DNA of 64,000 nucleotides from Cichorium intybus. Lineage: Eukaryota; Streptophyta; Magnoliopsida; Asterales; Asteraceae. Of the stretch, positions 34,101 to 45,522 are shown one piece after another. Each line of letters begins with the position of its first letter. Position 1 is the first letter of the stretch. The stretch lies in NCBI GenBank assembly GCA_023525715.1, contig CM042009.1, positions 129,138,145 through 129,202,144 of the forward strand, read 5' to 3'. Position numbers and translations under genes: made by a program. The notes below the pieces were generated by a model. It searched no databases. It was given only the letters and a program-made list of their open reading frames with translations, and was not told the DNA's origin.

Positions 34101-36459
34101 GTTCATCTTTCAATAGTTCTTCCAGTTCCTTCAGATCCTTTTCTGGATCGAAAGATTTCTCAGCAAGTTGCATTTCATGACTGTGGTTTTCTTCTTGTAT
34201 CGCCCTTGCTTCTTCTTCCAATAGCAAATCGAAAGTGTCGATATGGAAGACCGTGTCATCACTCATCGTCGAGTGTTTGATCGTATGGTCCATGCCAAAG
34301 GTGATGGCGTCAGTGCCAACCCTAATGGTTAGTTTTGTGTCATGGACGTCTATTAATGCTCTTGCTGTGGCCAAAAAGGGTCTTCCGAGAAGAATGAGAA
34401 CTTCATCATCTTCCTCCATATCCAGTATGACAAAATCTACAGGAAAAACAAATTTGTCAACTTTAACAAGAAGATCTTCTACAATACCTCTAGGATAAGT
34501 TACCGCCTTATTAGCAAGATTAATTGCCATTCGAACGGGTTTTGGTTCTGGTAGATTTAGTTTCTTGTAAAATGAATATGGCATTAAATTTATACTAGCG
34601 CCTAAGTCTGCTAAACCATAGCTACTAGCATGGTTTCCAAATGTACAAGGAAGATGTAAACCGCCGGGATCTCCCACTTTCTCTGGTAAGTTTTTCATCA
34701 TCATAGCGTAGCATTTTTCACTTAATGTGACCAATGACACTTCTTCCATTTTCTTGCGGTTAGTGAGAAGGTCCTTGAGGAATTTGGCGTATTTTGGCAT
34801 TTGTGTGATTGCATCAACGAAAGGAATGTTGATGCTGAGCTGCTTTAGGTGTTCAAGGAATTTCTTGAATTCTTTGTCTTCTTTCTCTTTCTTCAACCGT
34901 TGAGGAAATGGAATGGTCGGTTGATGTGGCTCTGGTGAGGATGTTTCTTTTGTTCCTTCACCCTTTGTATGCTCATTCTCCGCTGTACCTATTTTTGATT
35001 CAGGGGTTGAATTAATTTCGGGTTCCATGACTGCTGGTGGGATGATTTTACCACTTCTGGTAGTTATTGCTTTTGCTTGGGCTCGTGGGTTCGGCTCGGT
35101 GTTGGTGGGAAGCGTTCCTGGTAATCTTTCCTGCAAAACTTTAGATATTTGGCCAATTTGGTTTTCGATGTTTTGAATGGAGGCTGCTTGATTTCTCAGT
35201 TGAACTTCGGTTGCTGAGTGTCTCTTTTCTGATCCTTCCATAAATTTCCCCAATATGTCTTCTAAGCTTGGCTTCTTTTCTTGGGTATGTTGTGGGTTAA
35301 ATCCTGGTGGTGCCTGTTTATGTTGATTATAAGGTTGTTGCTGGCGTTCGAATGGTGGTTGTTGCCTCTGTTGTTGGTTGTAAAAATCATTTCCTCCCCG
35401 CCAGTTATTTCTTCGTATCGGGTAGTCGAATCTGTCTCCGGATGAGTAACACGCATCTGCTTTCTTGTTACCGTCTTCATTGTAAGGACAGTCTTTTTGT
35501 AAGTGAGGACCGCTGCAGTTGTCACATCCTACCGCGATGGCATGGATGCTTTGATTCATTTTCTTGAGGTCTCTCCCAAATTGGTCCAATCGGTTGTGTA
35601 TGGCTGACATTCCTTCCACTGCTTCTTCTTTTAGCTTCCTTCGACATGACGGATCTCTTGAGGAATGGTAGTGGTGGGAATGTTTTGCAAGTTCCTCAAT
35701 TCTTTCGTAAGCATCTGTGGCGGTTAGGTTTATGAGTGGTCCTCGCCCGTCGAGTAATTGTCTGGTTTGTGTATTGATGCAATCATAGAACTTCTGTACT
35801 TTCTGATGTTTGTCCATATCGTGTTGTGGACAATCTTGAATCAATTCTTTGAATCGACTCCATGCTTGGTACAAAGTTTCATCTTTGTCTTGAAGGAAGT
35901 TTTGAATTTTTGCTTTCATTTTATTGATTTTGGAAGGTGGAGTGTATTCTTCAATAAAATCTTCTTTTAATCCGTCCCAGGTAGTTATGGAACCTGGAGG
36001 TAGTCTCTTTAACCATTTCTTTGCACCTTCGCGTAGTGTCATTGGAAAAATTCGTAACATGATTGCATCTGAGGAAATTCCTGGAATGTTGAAACAATCA
36101 GTTATTTCCGTGACTTGCTCGATGTGTTCGACTGGATCTTCTTCTTCCGTCCCTTTGAAAGTAATTCCTTTTAGAGCAGAAAGGTAATGGCCTTTAAGCT
36201 CAAAATTTGCATTTTCAGGAATTTTTGGGCGTATGAGGCTTGGTCCTGTTCCGTCTCTTGCTCGGTTATAGTATGCTTTCAAGGTTGGTTCTGGTTCGTT
36301 AACTGGGGCTGCCATTTCTTCTATTGGTTCTTCTTTTGGGAATATACTTCTTCTTGTTTTTCTCCTGATGTTAAATTCACGTTCTGGTTCGTTCAATGGA
36401 GGTATGATGTTCGGTTGTGAACTTCGGGTCATAAACTGCACATTAGAAACTGTTTGCAA
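31123..36459 (-). CDS. gag-pol: Athila gag-pol polyprotein, intact, 1778 residues
   Basis: A single open frame. Gag capsid comes first, including DAIMLRIFPMTLREGAKKWL. A zinc knuckle CDNCSGPHLQKDCP lies at about residue 312, and the protease active site LADLGASINLMP at about 618. RT has SKWVSPIHVVPKKGG, MPFGLCNAPATFQR and the catalytic VFMDDFSLFG at about 1053. RNase H has LMTDASDIALGA (about 1200). The integrase zinc domain CHQGPTGGHH...CDPCQ is at about 1420-1460, and the catalytic D-D-E appears as GIDFMGP, ISDRGTHF and QTEITN (about 1485, 1542, 1578). All listed catalytic residues are present. The product would package, copy and integrate the element RNA. Start: first Met after the leader. 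Gag and pol are fused without a frameshift, common in this lineage. Confidence 0.95.
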   Translation of the reverse strand: MQTVSNVQFMTRSSQPNIIPPLNEPEREFNIRRKTRRSIFPKEEPIEEMAAPVNEPEPTLKAYYNRARDGTGPSLIRPKIPENANFELKGHYLSALKGITFKGTEEEDPVEHIEQVTEITDCFNIPGISSDAIMLRIFPMTLREGAKKWLKRLPPGSITTWDGLKEDFIEEYTPPSKINKMKAKIQNFLQDKDETLYQAWSRFKELIQDCPQHDMDKHQKVQKFYDCINTQTRQLLDGRGPLINLTATDAYERIEELAKHSHHYHSSRDPSCRRKLKEEAVEGMSAIHNRLDQFGRDLKKMNQSIHAIAVGCDNCSGPHLQKDCPYNEDGNKKADACYSSGDRFDYPIRRNNWRGGNDFYNQQQRQQPPFERQQQPYNQHKQAPPGFNPQHTQEKKPSLEDILGKFMEGSEKRHSATEVQLRNQAASIQNIENQIGQISKVLQERLPGTLPTNTEPNPRAQAKAITTRSGKIIPPAVMEPEINSTPESKIGTAENEHTKGEGTKETSSPEPHQPTIPFPQRLKKEKEDKEFKKFLEHLKQLSINIPFVDAITQMPKYAKFLKDLLTNRKKMEEVSLVTLSEKCYAMMMKNLPEKVGDPGGLHLPCTFGNHASSYGLADLGASINLMPYSFYKKLNLPEPKPVRMAINLANKAVTYPRGIVEDLLVKVDKFVFPVDFVILDMEEDDEVLILLGRPFLATARALIDVHDTKLTIRVGTDAITFGMDHTIKHSTMSDDTVFHIDTFDLLLEEEARAIQEENHSHEMQLAEKSFDPEKDLKELEELLKDEPHFAEREETVLPKQKSPKNQSIPELKILPNHLEYAFLSDTKEYPVVISAELSQEEREELMKVLKRRKNAIAWSISDIKGISPTICSHKILMEEDSKPSAQHQRRLNPKMQEVVDKEIMKLLDAGIIYPISDSKWVSPIHVVPKKGGITVITNEKNEVIPTRTVTGWRVCIDYRKLNDATRKDHFPLPFMDQMLERLSGKAYYCFLDGFSGYFQIPIDPEDQEKTTFTCPQGIFAYRRMPFGLCNAPATFQRCVSAIFHDMMENSMEVFMDDFSLFGDSFTNCLSTLDKMLKRCEETNLVLNWEKCHFMVKEGIVLGHKVSGRGIEVDIAKVEVIAKLPPPTNVKGVRSFLGHAGFYRRFIKDFSKITKPLTQLLQNDVKFDFNDECVNAFEFLKLQLTTAPIMIGPDWNLPFELMTDASDIALGAVLGQRIEKKFKPIYYISKTLNPAQENYTTTEKELLAVVYAFDKFRPYLILSKTIVYTDHSAIKYLFNKQDAKPRLIRWVLLLQEFDIEIQDKKGSENLAADHLSRLENAEQKARKEKEVNDSFPEEHVMSIHVKMETPWYADIVNYLAAKVLIGGLTHQQKKKFFADIKYYLWDEPYLFRSCPDNIIRRCVHGKEIEDILKQCHQGPTGGHHGANYTARKVFEAGFYWPTIFKDATTFVKTCDPCQRAGNISSKNEMPLHSIQVCEIFDVWGIDFMGPFPNSQGNKYILVAVDYVSKWAEAKALPTNDARCVVKFLKTIFARFGVPKALISDRGTHFCNKQMENALNKYGVTHRISTPYHPQSSGQTEITNRALKRILERSVGTSRKDWSEKLDDALWAFRTAFKTPTGTTPYKLVYGKACHLPVEVEHKAFWALKSCNMDFNLVSTNRLCQLNELNELRNDAYENSAIYKDKIKRWHDSRLKGNKDFQPGEKVLLYNSRLRLFPGKLRTRWYGPFTIKEVYPHGAVDLFKEGGESFKVNGHRLKRYEEGVHIENEREDIPLQTVEP

Positions 36460-37000
36460 GTTGGGTGCGTTTCTTTTTTTTTTTTTTAAATATTTTTAAA
36501 AGAATTAAATAATTTTTAAAATTGGATGTTTTTTTTTTTATATAAAATTAATATTTTATAAAAAATAACAAATGGAATAAAAAAATTTAAAAATTAAGTC
36601 CCATTAAGACTTTTATGTAATCAATTAGTTATAACAACCGAATATCTTATCAAATCCACTATAATGCGTTGACTATCAAATAAAGAACGGCCAGGCAGGA
36701 CAGTAGGGAGGCAGGACTCTTTCGGTCAATGACCTTTCGAAAATCCAACAACCAAACCGGATCTGTCTATTCTGACACCGTTCTCGTAAGTAGAATTACT
36801 AGCATGATAGTTGGATTGATAATCAATTTAGTTTGAAACAACTAAATAAATTGCAAGCAAGTCTTAAAATTATTTAGTAAACAAACATAGAGAAATACAT
36901 GCAAGTTTTGAAATAAACTAGAAAAATTAACTTCCCACGGTAAAAACCGTAAAAAGGATCGATTGACTAACAATTGTAAACAATAGAATTAATTAAATAA
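36460..37000 (-). other. 5' leader of the Athila element
   Basis: Non-coding sequence between the primer-binding site and the gag Met, with long A/T runs at 36474-36600. It should contain the packaging region; no motif is recognisable by eye. Confidence 0.6.
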
Positions 37001-37020
37001 TTCCCCGGCAACGGCGCCAA
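37001..37020 (-). other. Primer-binding site of the Athila element (tRNA-Asp type)
   Basis: The minus strand reads TTGGCGCCGTTGCCGGGGAA five bases inside the 5' LTR. TGGCGCCGTTGCCGGGGA is the classic tRNA-Asp primer-binding site of Athila and Tat elements. Confidence 0.92.
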
Positions 37021-37025
37021 AAACT

Positions 37026-38694
37026 TGTTGTGTACAAAACAACTAACTATTAGTTATTATGTTTTTAAAGTCTTAATCCAATTATTTACCTAATTGTATG
37101 ACTATTAGACTTACGAGCAAGTATTACTCGATCATTTAATAGTATAGTTTTGGTAAGTAAAGGTATCGAATTTCCACAGGGAATTATTAACTAACTTAAG
37201 GTTTTCAATTATCAATCAAACAGTTTAGAGGCGAGTTTTAGTAAAAACTCGTAAAACTAAGTTTTTGATGCTTGTAAAATAGACGAAATAATAAACAACA
37301 ATTATCGTAACAACACAACAATTAAGAGATAATATGATCAAATTATAACAAGGGAAGCTTTCGCCTAGGATTTGTTGATTCATATAAATCTAGGTTGACT
37401 AGTTTTGATTATGTGCAATGAGTTAAAATAGGTAGCATTAAGTGGTAGGATCATATGGTCAAGTCACCAATTCTATAATTTCTAAGTTAATATAGCACAA
37501 TGGTCATGTAACTAAATAACTTATAATTATGAATAATTAATATAATCTAGCATGCAAACATAGGCCATACCCTAATGGTCATAGTGATATGATCATACAA
37601 TCAATGGTCATGAGTTGTAACTAAATATGATATAAGTTTTATTTCACTAATCAAGTTTATAGCTAGAATAACCTCCCTAGTTAAATGGTCAATAACTAGT
37701 CCAATGATATATAGGTGTCAATTAAATATCAAAATGGTCAATATGTTTAATACGTTTAAATGGTCAATAAACATTAATCATATGAAGATGGCTATCAAGA
37801 TTATAAACTTTAATCACATTCAATATGTATAGCATGCAAATTATATATCCTAACCGAAATTTAACTCAAATCAAGAACTAGATCAACACAAATTTATATT
37901 AATGAATCAACATCACCTAGGCAAAAGCTACAGGGAATCTAGCCTAGCATGGTATCAAGTATACAACAACAATATGAAGAATACATGATAAAAGATACCA
38001 ACCGGTTAAAATCGACGAATCCTTGCAACAAATGAAGATCCTAGCTCCTTCTTGTAATGTAAATAACTCTCAAATACATTTATCACACATCAAATGTTGA
38101 AATACACGAAGTACAATAGTTCTAAAATGTCAAATGACTGATTTCTCTCTTGGATTCTAACAATATATCCCAAAATGGTCGTCAATGGCCTTCTATTTAT
38201 AGCAGCTGCAGTCTCAGGGCGCGGTGCGCCAGTGTCAGGGCGCGGTGCGCCTGTGTCAGGATCAGATCTCGCAGACTTTATCGCTGGAAAGGCCACGTGA
38301 TGGATCACTTTTCAGATTGGATCTGGGCGGGGTGCGCCCAAAGGTGAGGCGTGGTGCGCCTTGCACATGGTAGGCAACCTGGTTTAATCATTACATGAAC
38401 CCACGCTTCATTAATTTAATCTCAAGTGGACCAGCATGTCGAACTCTGGCATCATCTTAGGCGCGGTGCGCCTGATGGATGGGCGGGGTGCGCCCTGGCT
38501 GAAATCAGAATTGTATTTTGTTTCGTTTAACGCTCAAATCTCTTGTAAAATCCGATCTTTTGCTCCGTACGTGTCTTTTAGCTACAAAATGTATTTTTAG
38601 CATATTAGGTATCTTTAGTTCATAAAATGTATGAAACTAAACTAAAAATGACACTGATATCGCCCGGAAAATATGTATAATTTACGCGATATCA
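37026..38694 (-). repeat. 5' LTR of the Athila element
   Basis: Same length as and apparently identical to 25448-27116, including the six GC dyad motifs (38218-38496). Followed by the target duplicate ATGAT. Confidence 0.93.
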
Positions 38695-38699
38695 ATGAT

Positions 38700-40163
38700 C
38701 TTGATAAGATTCAAGATGCATGAGGAAAAGTCTCCGAAAGGATATAGTTATGAAAAATCATGACACAAGGATTATAAGTAATCCTTAGATTCCAAAAAGA
38801 ATTTGGAATAGGACTGGATCGAATCCAACAAGTTTCTTGGATCGATCAGAAGTGTCATGAACATGTCTTGATGACTTAATGCTCAGAGCATAGTGAGTTA
38901 GATTCAGGATATGACATCGCTGGGAATACTTAATGGATTTTGTACATACGTGAGAAATCATTGGAAAATTATTAAGGGTGAATGTTGATAACAATTTGAA
39001 AAGAGTTTTTAAAATAAGGACTTAATGGTTAAAGAATTTCGTTGGCATTCCTATGGAGCGCGTGTGGCTCACCGGCACATCGTAACACCTCGAAATAGTC
39101 TTAGGGTGCAGTCATGTAGACTTAAGATCCCGAGAACCATGGAAAGTCACAGTTCATAGAATGGAGTTGTTAGTGAGAATGACGGTATGACCAAAATTGA
39201 AATATCATCGGAAGGATATCCGATCGGATGAAGTGTATAAATGTAAGACATTTGAATACATAGAAAGAGTGAAAGGTCAAGTAGACATAGATACATAACA
39301 CGAATTAAATAGTTTAAAAGGAATCTAGAAACCGATAATAGTTTATGTAAAATCCGACTTGGTGATTACCTCGTGGAGACTTGGTAATTAGGCAATAGTA
39401 GCCACCAGTCAGATTTTATGTTTCAATTTTGCATGTTTCACTTCCCGAATAATTTGATTATTCAAAAGTCCACAGTTGCTCATACTTTTCGGGAGTAAGT
39501 ATGAACAAAGACTGTCGTGAATTGGTTTGTAGATTGTTTAAGGAGTTAAACATTGCAGTAAGACTGCTACAACGTTCATGAGTACTTAGAAATAGAGATT
39601 TGAGTATTGTATAAACCCGCGCTCAATAGATTGCTTCATGGATTACATCACGAGCAATGTTGAGACGATAATATCGTATGATCTTGAAGCGGAGACATAT
39701 GAGTTGAAATTTACGAGTCGGTTGTGCATTGATAATGCGAAAACGCATCGGTAACTCGATGTTACAAACACATTGATGTGTACGATTTGATAAGTAAAAG
39801 ACACAATCATATGAGTCGAAGCTTATTCGTTCCTTGACCCTGATGGGAAACAGATATCTGTAGGCCGCTCGATGATTTTGAAGTTGACTAAAGTGCTGGC
39901 CAGCCTGGACTAAATTGATGTGTTCAATTAGAAGTCCGAAAGTCATAAGCAGAATCGGAAATCGGGAAACAGAGTATCGGACAGAGATTGATCTCAATCC
40001 ATGTCTCGTGTCTGAAAATATCTTGTTGGACGAAGGATCATATGATCACTTATCTATGGACAGAACTGACTGGGTTAGAGTTCAACAGCAGTTTCAAGGA
40101 AGCTGTAGGTTGTTTATTAATCAGAAGATAAATTAAAGTCATAGACTTATCCAAGTGGGAGAC
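38700..40163 (+). other. Interior of the LARD-like element, right part, with polypurine tract
   Basis: Continues the interior broken at 25447. It holds the fourth GGAGCGYGTGTGG...CGGCAC copy (39055-39084) and ends in the purine tract AAGTGGGAGAC (about 40153-40163) before the 3' LTR. The minus-strand frame at 39623-39997 (124 codons) has no recognisable domain and is probably chance. Confidence 0.6.
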
Positions 40164-40925
40164 TGTTGGATTAGGTTTCTAAGCCATGACTTTACATTTA
40201 TATTTATCTTGTTAATTGAAGCAAAGTCCATTTGGGTTGCCTCATAGCTGGAGGTTAGGATATTGTTCAGTAGAGTAAAAGGTTGATTTATTAATTGTGT
40301 AATAAATCAATAGAATTAATTAAATGGTTTATTAATATATTTAAGTGTTAATATATTAATTAGAAACTATAATAATTAATTAAGATTTAATCTAGAATTA
40401 ATTGGAATTAATTCAGTGATTAAATTAATTAAAAGTGCAGGGACTGGTTTGTATTTATTCAATAGTTGAATCACTGAAAAACCAGAAGCCAGGGGCTAGA
40501 TTTGGCGCCACCTTGGAGGCTTCTTCCAAGGGTGGCGAAAACCCTAATTAGGGTTTAGAAAGTCTGGTCCAAGTGGTCAACAGGCTTGCCCATTAAGGAG
40601 GCTCCTTAGGATTTCAGCTGTAACCCTAGAGGCTATAAAAGGAGACTCTTGGCACTCCATTTTCTGCGCCACTTTTGAACAAGATTACTCTGCTGGACTG
40701 TCTTCTCCATTGCTTTGGGTGTGACTTGCATTTGAGGCAGGACACTTGTGCTGCTAGCTTCTAGAACAAGATTCAAAGGTTGGTAATTCTTGTCTTAAAC
40801 TTTAGAAATTATTGTTGGCCTTTAGTGTTAGTTTATCATCTTCATAGAAGAAAACATAGATCTTTCTAGGGTTGCATGTGAACCATAGGAATTTTTGTGT
40901 TCATTGTTTGCTAGAAAACCCTTCA
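40164..40925 (+). repeat. 3' LTR of the LARD-like element
   Basis: This 762-bp LTR is near-identical to 20147-20909, with its TATA box CTATAAAAGG at about 40633. It is followed by the target duplicate TTAGC. Confidence 0.9.
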
Positions 40926-40930
40926 TTAGC

Positions 40931-41390
40931 AACAACCCTGGCTTTAAACCGATCCATCTTACCATTTGATTTATATTTTATTTTATACACCACTTACAAC
41001 TGAGAGGCTTTCTCTTATCAAGAACATACGTGATTACCCATGTTCAATTCCGGTTTAAAGCTTCCATTTCTTCATCCATAGCTCTAACACAGTTTTTTAG
41101 ATGCTTTAAAAAAGGAACTACGTTCGGGTGATTTGTTTAAACTAGATGGAAAACACTTAGACCCATGACTCAATTTTGAATTACCAACAAATTTCTCAAT
41201 ATCAAACTTATGCTTACCCTCTATAACATGCTTAATAAACTTAGAAGGGACTTTTCTTTCTCTATTAGATCCTTTAAGACTTGACTGAGGAATATCATAA
41301 ACAATTTCCATACTACTAGATTCAAATCCAGATTCACTCACTAAACCAGTTTCCTTATACAACAAATGGTCATGGTTGTGTAGGTCCTTT
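40931..41390 (-). pseudogene. Decayed Ty1/copia pol fragment (linker into RT), 5' part
   Basis: The minus strand encodes KFDIEKFVGNSKLSHGSKCF and AMDEEMEALNRN, the conserved stretch between integrase and RT in copia polyproteins, then a damaged LDKRKPLSCKW block that runs to the insertion point. The other half is 18953-20146. Several stops and frameshifts make it inactive. Confidence 0.78.
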
Positions 41391-43427
41391 TTTCGTCTAG
41401 CTCATATGGCTAAGTAACCAAATCATTATTATTAATATTTGATCATCAATAGAAGTATAGGGACTGATTGTTTTATTTGAAGACCTTTGATAGATACTAC
41501 TAAAAAACTAACATGATTAATGTCAGATGATCTACAAGGGTAGAACATGTAAATGTAGATACTACTAAAAAAATTAACATGATAACTGAACATACATATC
41601 TTCAAACATGAACATGTATATTCAATTATGAACAATGGTCATTTCATGTGGTTCAGTGGTTAGGACGTATAATTTTGGTTATGTGTTGAACCCATACAAT
41701 AACTTTTACAAGACTATACAAGTTTGGTATGTGATATAGGACACAAAGTCTAGCCCACATAGATATTGAACAACAAGAGGTGTTCATGTTCTTATATGAA
41801 CAATCATATGAATCTCCTTGTGAGATTGTTCACAAAGGGCGTACACATGTACATCATTAGGTATGCACATACCATTTTGATATGACTAGTAGCCTACTAT
41901 AATAAATGGTATGCATGTATGAACTAGAACCTAGACGGTGCCATAGATTCGTATGCCCATACTACTTTACTTCAAGACTGTATGAGCTCTAGTTTTAGAA
42001 ATTTTCATGGTAACGTTCCTTAAATTTAGTATAAGTCATGCATTTGAGCTGCAATGAGTTATATGTGATCAAATGATACTCTAAAGAGTAAATAAAATTC
42101 TTATAAAAGGCTACAAAATTGAGTATGTAATATTTTGAACACATATCCTATAAGGCACATTTTGATATAATATATTTTGTAATATGTGTTACTATATGTA
42201 TAATTTTTTGCATTTCAAATGTAAAGAATTTATGATGAAATGTGTTTTGAAAGGGAGAGTCTTTCTAAAATTGTACATTCATTTTCAATAGGCTTATAAG
42301 ATGTTGTACAAACCATGATCATGATACATACATTGATACAAAGTTATAGTTAATGAGACTCTTTTGGTCTATGTATATTATAAGAGACTTGAATGTCCAA
42401 TATTAGATTAAAGACATTGTGTTGGAGTTCAAGAATGCCTTTATGGCATGTTGGGTATTGTAAAATGCATCATGTGGTACATATTTAATGTTCACATGTT
42501 ACCTAGAATAAGATTTATGGCAACCTCTAAGTCATTAAGTAGGCTTTATGGTAACTCTCATACCTTACTTCTTCGAAGCATCATCCCTACTAGAGACAAT
42601 GGAACCCATAAGAAAACAATAGATATGAGAAATAAGACAAAGATGAATTGTACATTGGTATTAGTGTCCATATAATGCATTTCCTCTTTTATATCACATT
42701 ATTTACATGAGTTGAATTGGAGTTTTATTTATGTGTTGAGTTTAAAAAATGCAATGCTTTCGGAAAATGAGTTGTAACGAGTTTCACCATGAAAAGAGGT
42801 TGTTTTTAAACATATAAATCATGTGTTTGTTTATATATCATCTTGATGTGTCTAACCCTTGTGTGACTTACTAGGCTCCCAACTTAATATACTATTTTGA
42901 GGTGTGTTTAGATGATAAGTAGAAAAAATAGTGCACACTTAGATATAATATTAGCCACTTGAAGATTGAGAAGAGTAGTTTAGGCATCGAATAGTTTAAA
43001 CATTATTCTACTTGTAAGGTCTCTATATGAACTGTTATTTTCCCTCATAGTTTTATGGATAATTTGTTTTATTCTTAAAATTTTTGGTACATTTAGGACT
43101 TTCACTTGATTGAAAGATTTATAATGTCTTTTACTCCCATGAGTTTGCATTTCAAATGCGTACTTTGGGATTAGGGGAAAAGCTATAGGTTTTTATTAAA
43201 TTTAAATCATATACAGATGGCATTTTTAACACTGTGTCGTAAGGATAAACAAATCTCTAGCATTGACACTTTAGGTATAGGGACATAGTTGTGGTGGTAA
43301 CTTGTCACTAGTGGGAACCTTATTGGAATATTGTCCAAAGTAATAACTAATTGGTAAGGACTTTCCATTAACAACATGGTCCTTTTTGGGTTGCCTTCAG
43401 TAGTCCAAATGGTATTAGAGTTAACTA
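41391..43427. other. Non-coding stretch without recognisable features
   Basis: AT-rich. The longest frame is 75 codons (42448-42675, plus) and shows no domain. It is possibly old retroelement interior; I see no LTR, primer site or inverted repeat. Confidence 0.5.
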
Positions 43428-43452
43428 AGAGAGAGAGAGAGAGAGAGAGAAA
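43428..43452. repeat. (GA)n microsatellite
   Basis: About 25 bp of GA units with one interruption. Confidence 0.9.
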
Positions 43453-43454
43453 GA

Positions 43455-44540
43455 GAAATAGTTTATTAATTTTTTATTTGATGATAAATTAATTAGAAAC
43501 TAGTTTGAAATTGTGGCATTAATTAAAAGTGCAGGGACCGAATATTAGTTGTCCAATAGTTGGACAAATGGATAATCTAGAATCCAAAGGATAGGGGACG
43601 AAATTTTGAAGGGATAATCCTTCAGATTTAGTGTATGACTATATAAGGAAAGTGGTTAGGGTTTTAGATAAGTTCGATTATTTAATTATCTATCCTTATC
43701 TAGTTAGCATTCAGACCAGCTTTATCTTTAATCATCTTCCAACTATAAATACCCCCTGACATGTGTAAGTCTCGCCCCACTCCATTCCTTGTAGACTTGA
43801 AGTTTTCTTTTCTCTTTCAGTAGAATCTATAGTCCTTCTCTAGGATTATATATCGAGCTTTCTTAAAATACCTAATTAATCTAATTGATTTGGATTTATT
43901 GGGTGTAAACCATTAGTGCTACTCTCTTTTGGGTACCACCTTCTTGGCACTTGTGGAATTGTTCCTCATCAAAGGTCTACTAGCAAATTGATTTTGCTCA
44001 AGGTTGGTTTTCTTGATCCCCCTAATAGCTGTTAATATCATTAGATAGGATCCATGTAGGTTTTAGTAAAGTTTATTGCCTTATATTAATTTTGATTGTT
44101 TCCGCAGCCATGATGATTGAATCTAGGGTGTATAGAACATATCAAACCTATGGCTGCAATGACTTCGATATTTATGGCAACAAATTTGTTGGTGGTATAA
44201 AGAATAGTTCTTATGGGTAATTTTTGTTGATGGTTCAGTCTAATCAAACCTAGGTCAGTGGTCCACTAAAACCCTCAGTAATTTGGTGCATATAACATTA
44301 TGAACATAAAGTCGTAATATTGCGGTGGATCAATTCAGAGGCATGGGTGACTAGTCTAGTAACACGTGTAGGAGTAGTATGCTCCCCTCCATCAATCTGG
44401 TGCATATAACCTTAGGGACGTGGAGTCGTCTACGACGACAAATCAATTAAGAGGTCTGGGTAATGGTTCATTCATGTTGGCAAACCAGCCGAGTTAAACA
44501 TGAAAATTTTGGCCAGGAACTTTGGGCTTTTAGAGCAGTG
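43455..44540 (+). repeat. Probable diverged LTR or LARD remnant
   Basis: It shares short blocks with the LARD LTR in the same order (TTAATTAAAAGTGCAGGGAC, then a CCAATAGTTG-like block, then AGGGTTT). A TATA box CTATAAATACCCCC lies near 43744. Two similar segments (44280-44345 and 44398-44460) repeat a GGTGCATATAAC...GTCG pattern. Boundaries are not found. Confidence 0.4.
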
Positions 44541-44541
44541 T

Positions 44542-45377
<836 letters not shown>

Positions 45378-45522
45378 TTTATCATTAGAGTTTAGTATTT
45401 TCCATGTTGCATTCGAGCCAAGTCCTAAAACAGAAATGTGTAGCAGTAGTAGCATAAAAAAGTTTTTTTCTGTATGGTAGGGTCTTTGTGAGATTGAGTT
45501 ATTAAAATAGGGTAAATATTGA

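Larger units (their letters stand above)
25448..38694 (-). mobile_element. Complete Athila-type Ty3/gypsy retrotransposon, 13.2 kb
   Basis: The LTRs at 25448-27116 and 37026-38694 are both 1669 bp, and I saw no difference between them. ATGAT is duplicated on both sides (25443-25447, 38695-38699). The primer-binding site matches tRNA-Asp, the usual Athila/Tat primer. It carries an intact 1778-codon gag-pol and a separate 418-codon ORF downstream. Protease DLGAS and RT VFMDD are the Athila forms. Identical LTRs and open frames mean a very recent, possibly still active copy. Confidence 0.93.
20147..40925 (+). mobile_element. Copia-like LTR element without coding capacity (LARD-like), host of a nested Athila element
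   Basis: LTRs at 20147-20909 and 40164-40925 start TGTTGGATTAGG and are nearly identical. A primer-binding site TGGTATCAGA follows the left LTR, and a purine tract AAGTGGGAGAC precedes the right one. A perfect TTAGC duplication flanks the element (20142-20146, 40926-40930). Without the nested element (25448-38694 plus duplication) it is about 7.5 kb, with about 6 kb of interior. I find no gag or pol domain in that interior. Confidence 0.85.

Noticed and set aside
39623..39997. 124-codon minus-strand frame in the LARD-like element
   Set aside because: No recognisable domain, not on the element's coding strand, no splice or leader context.
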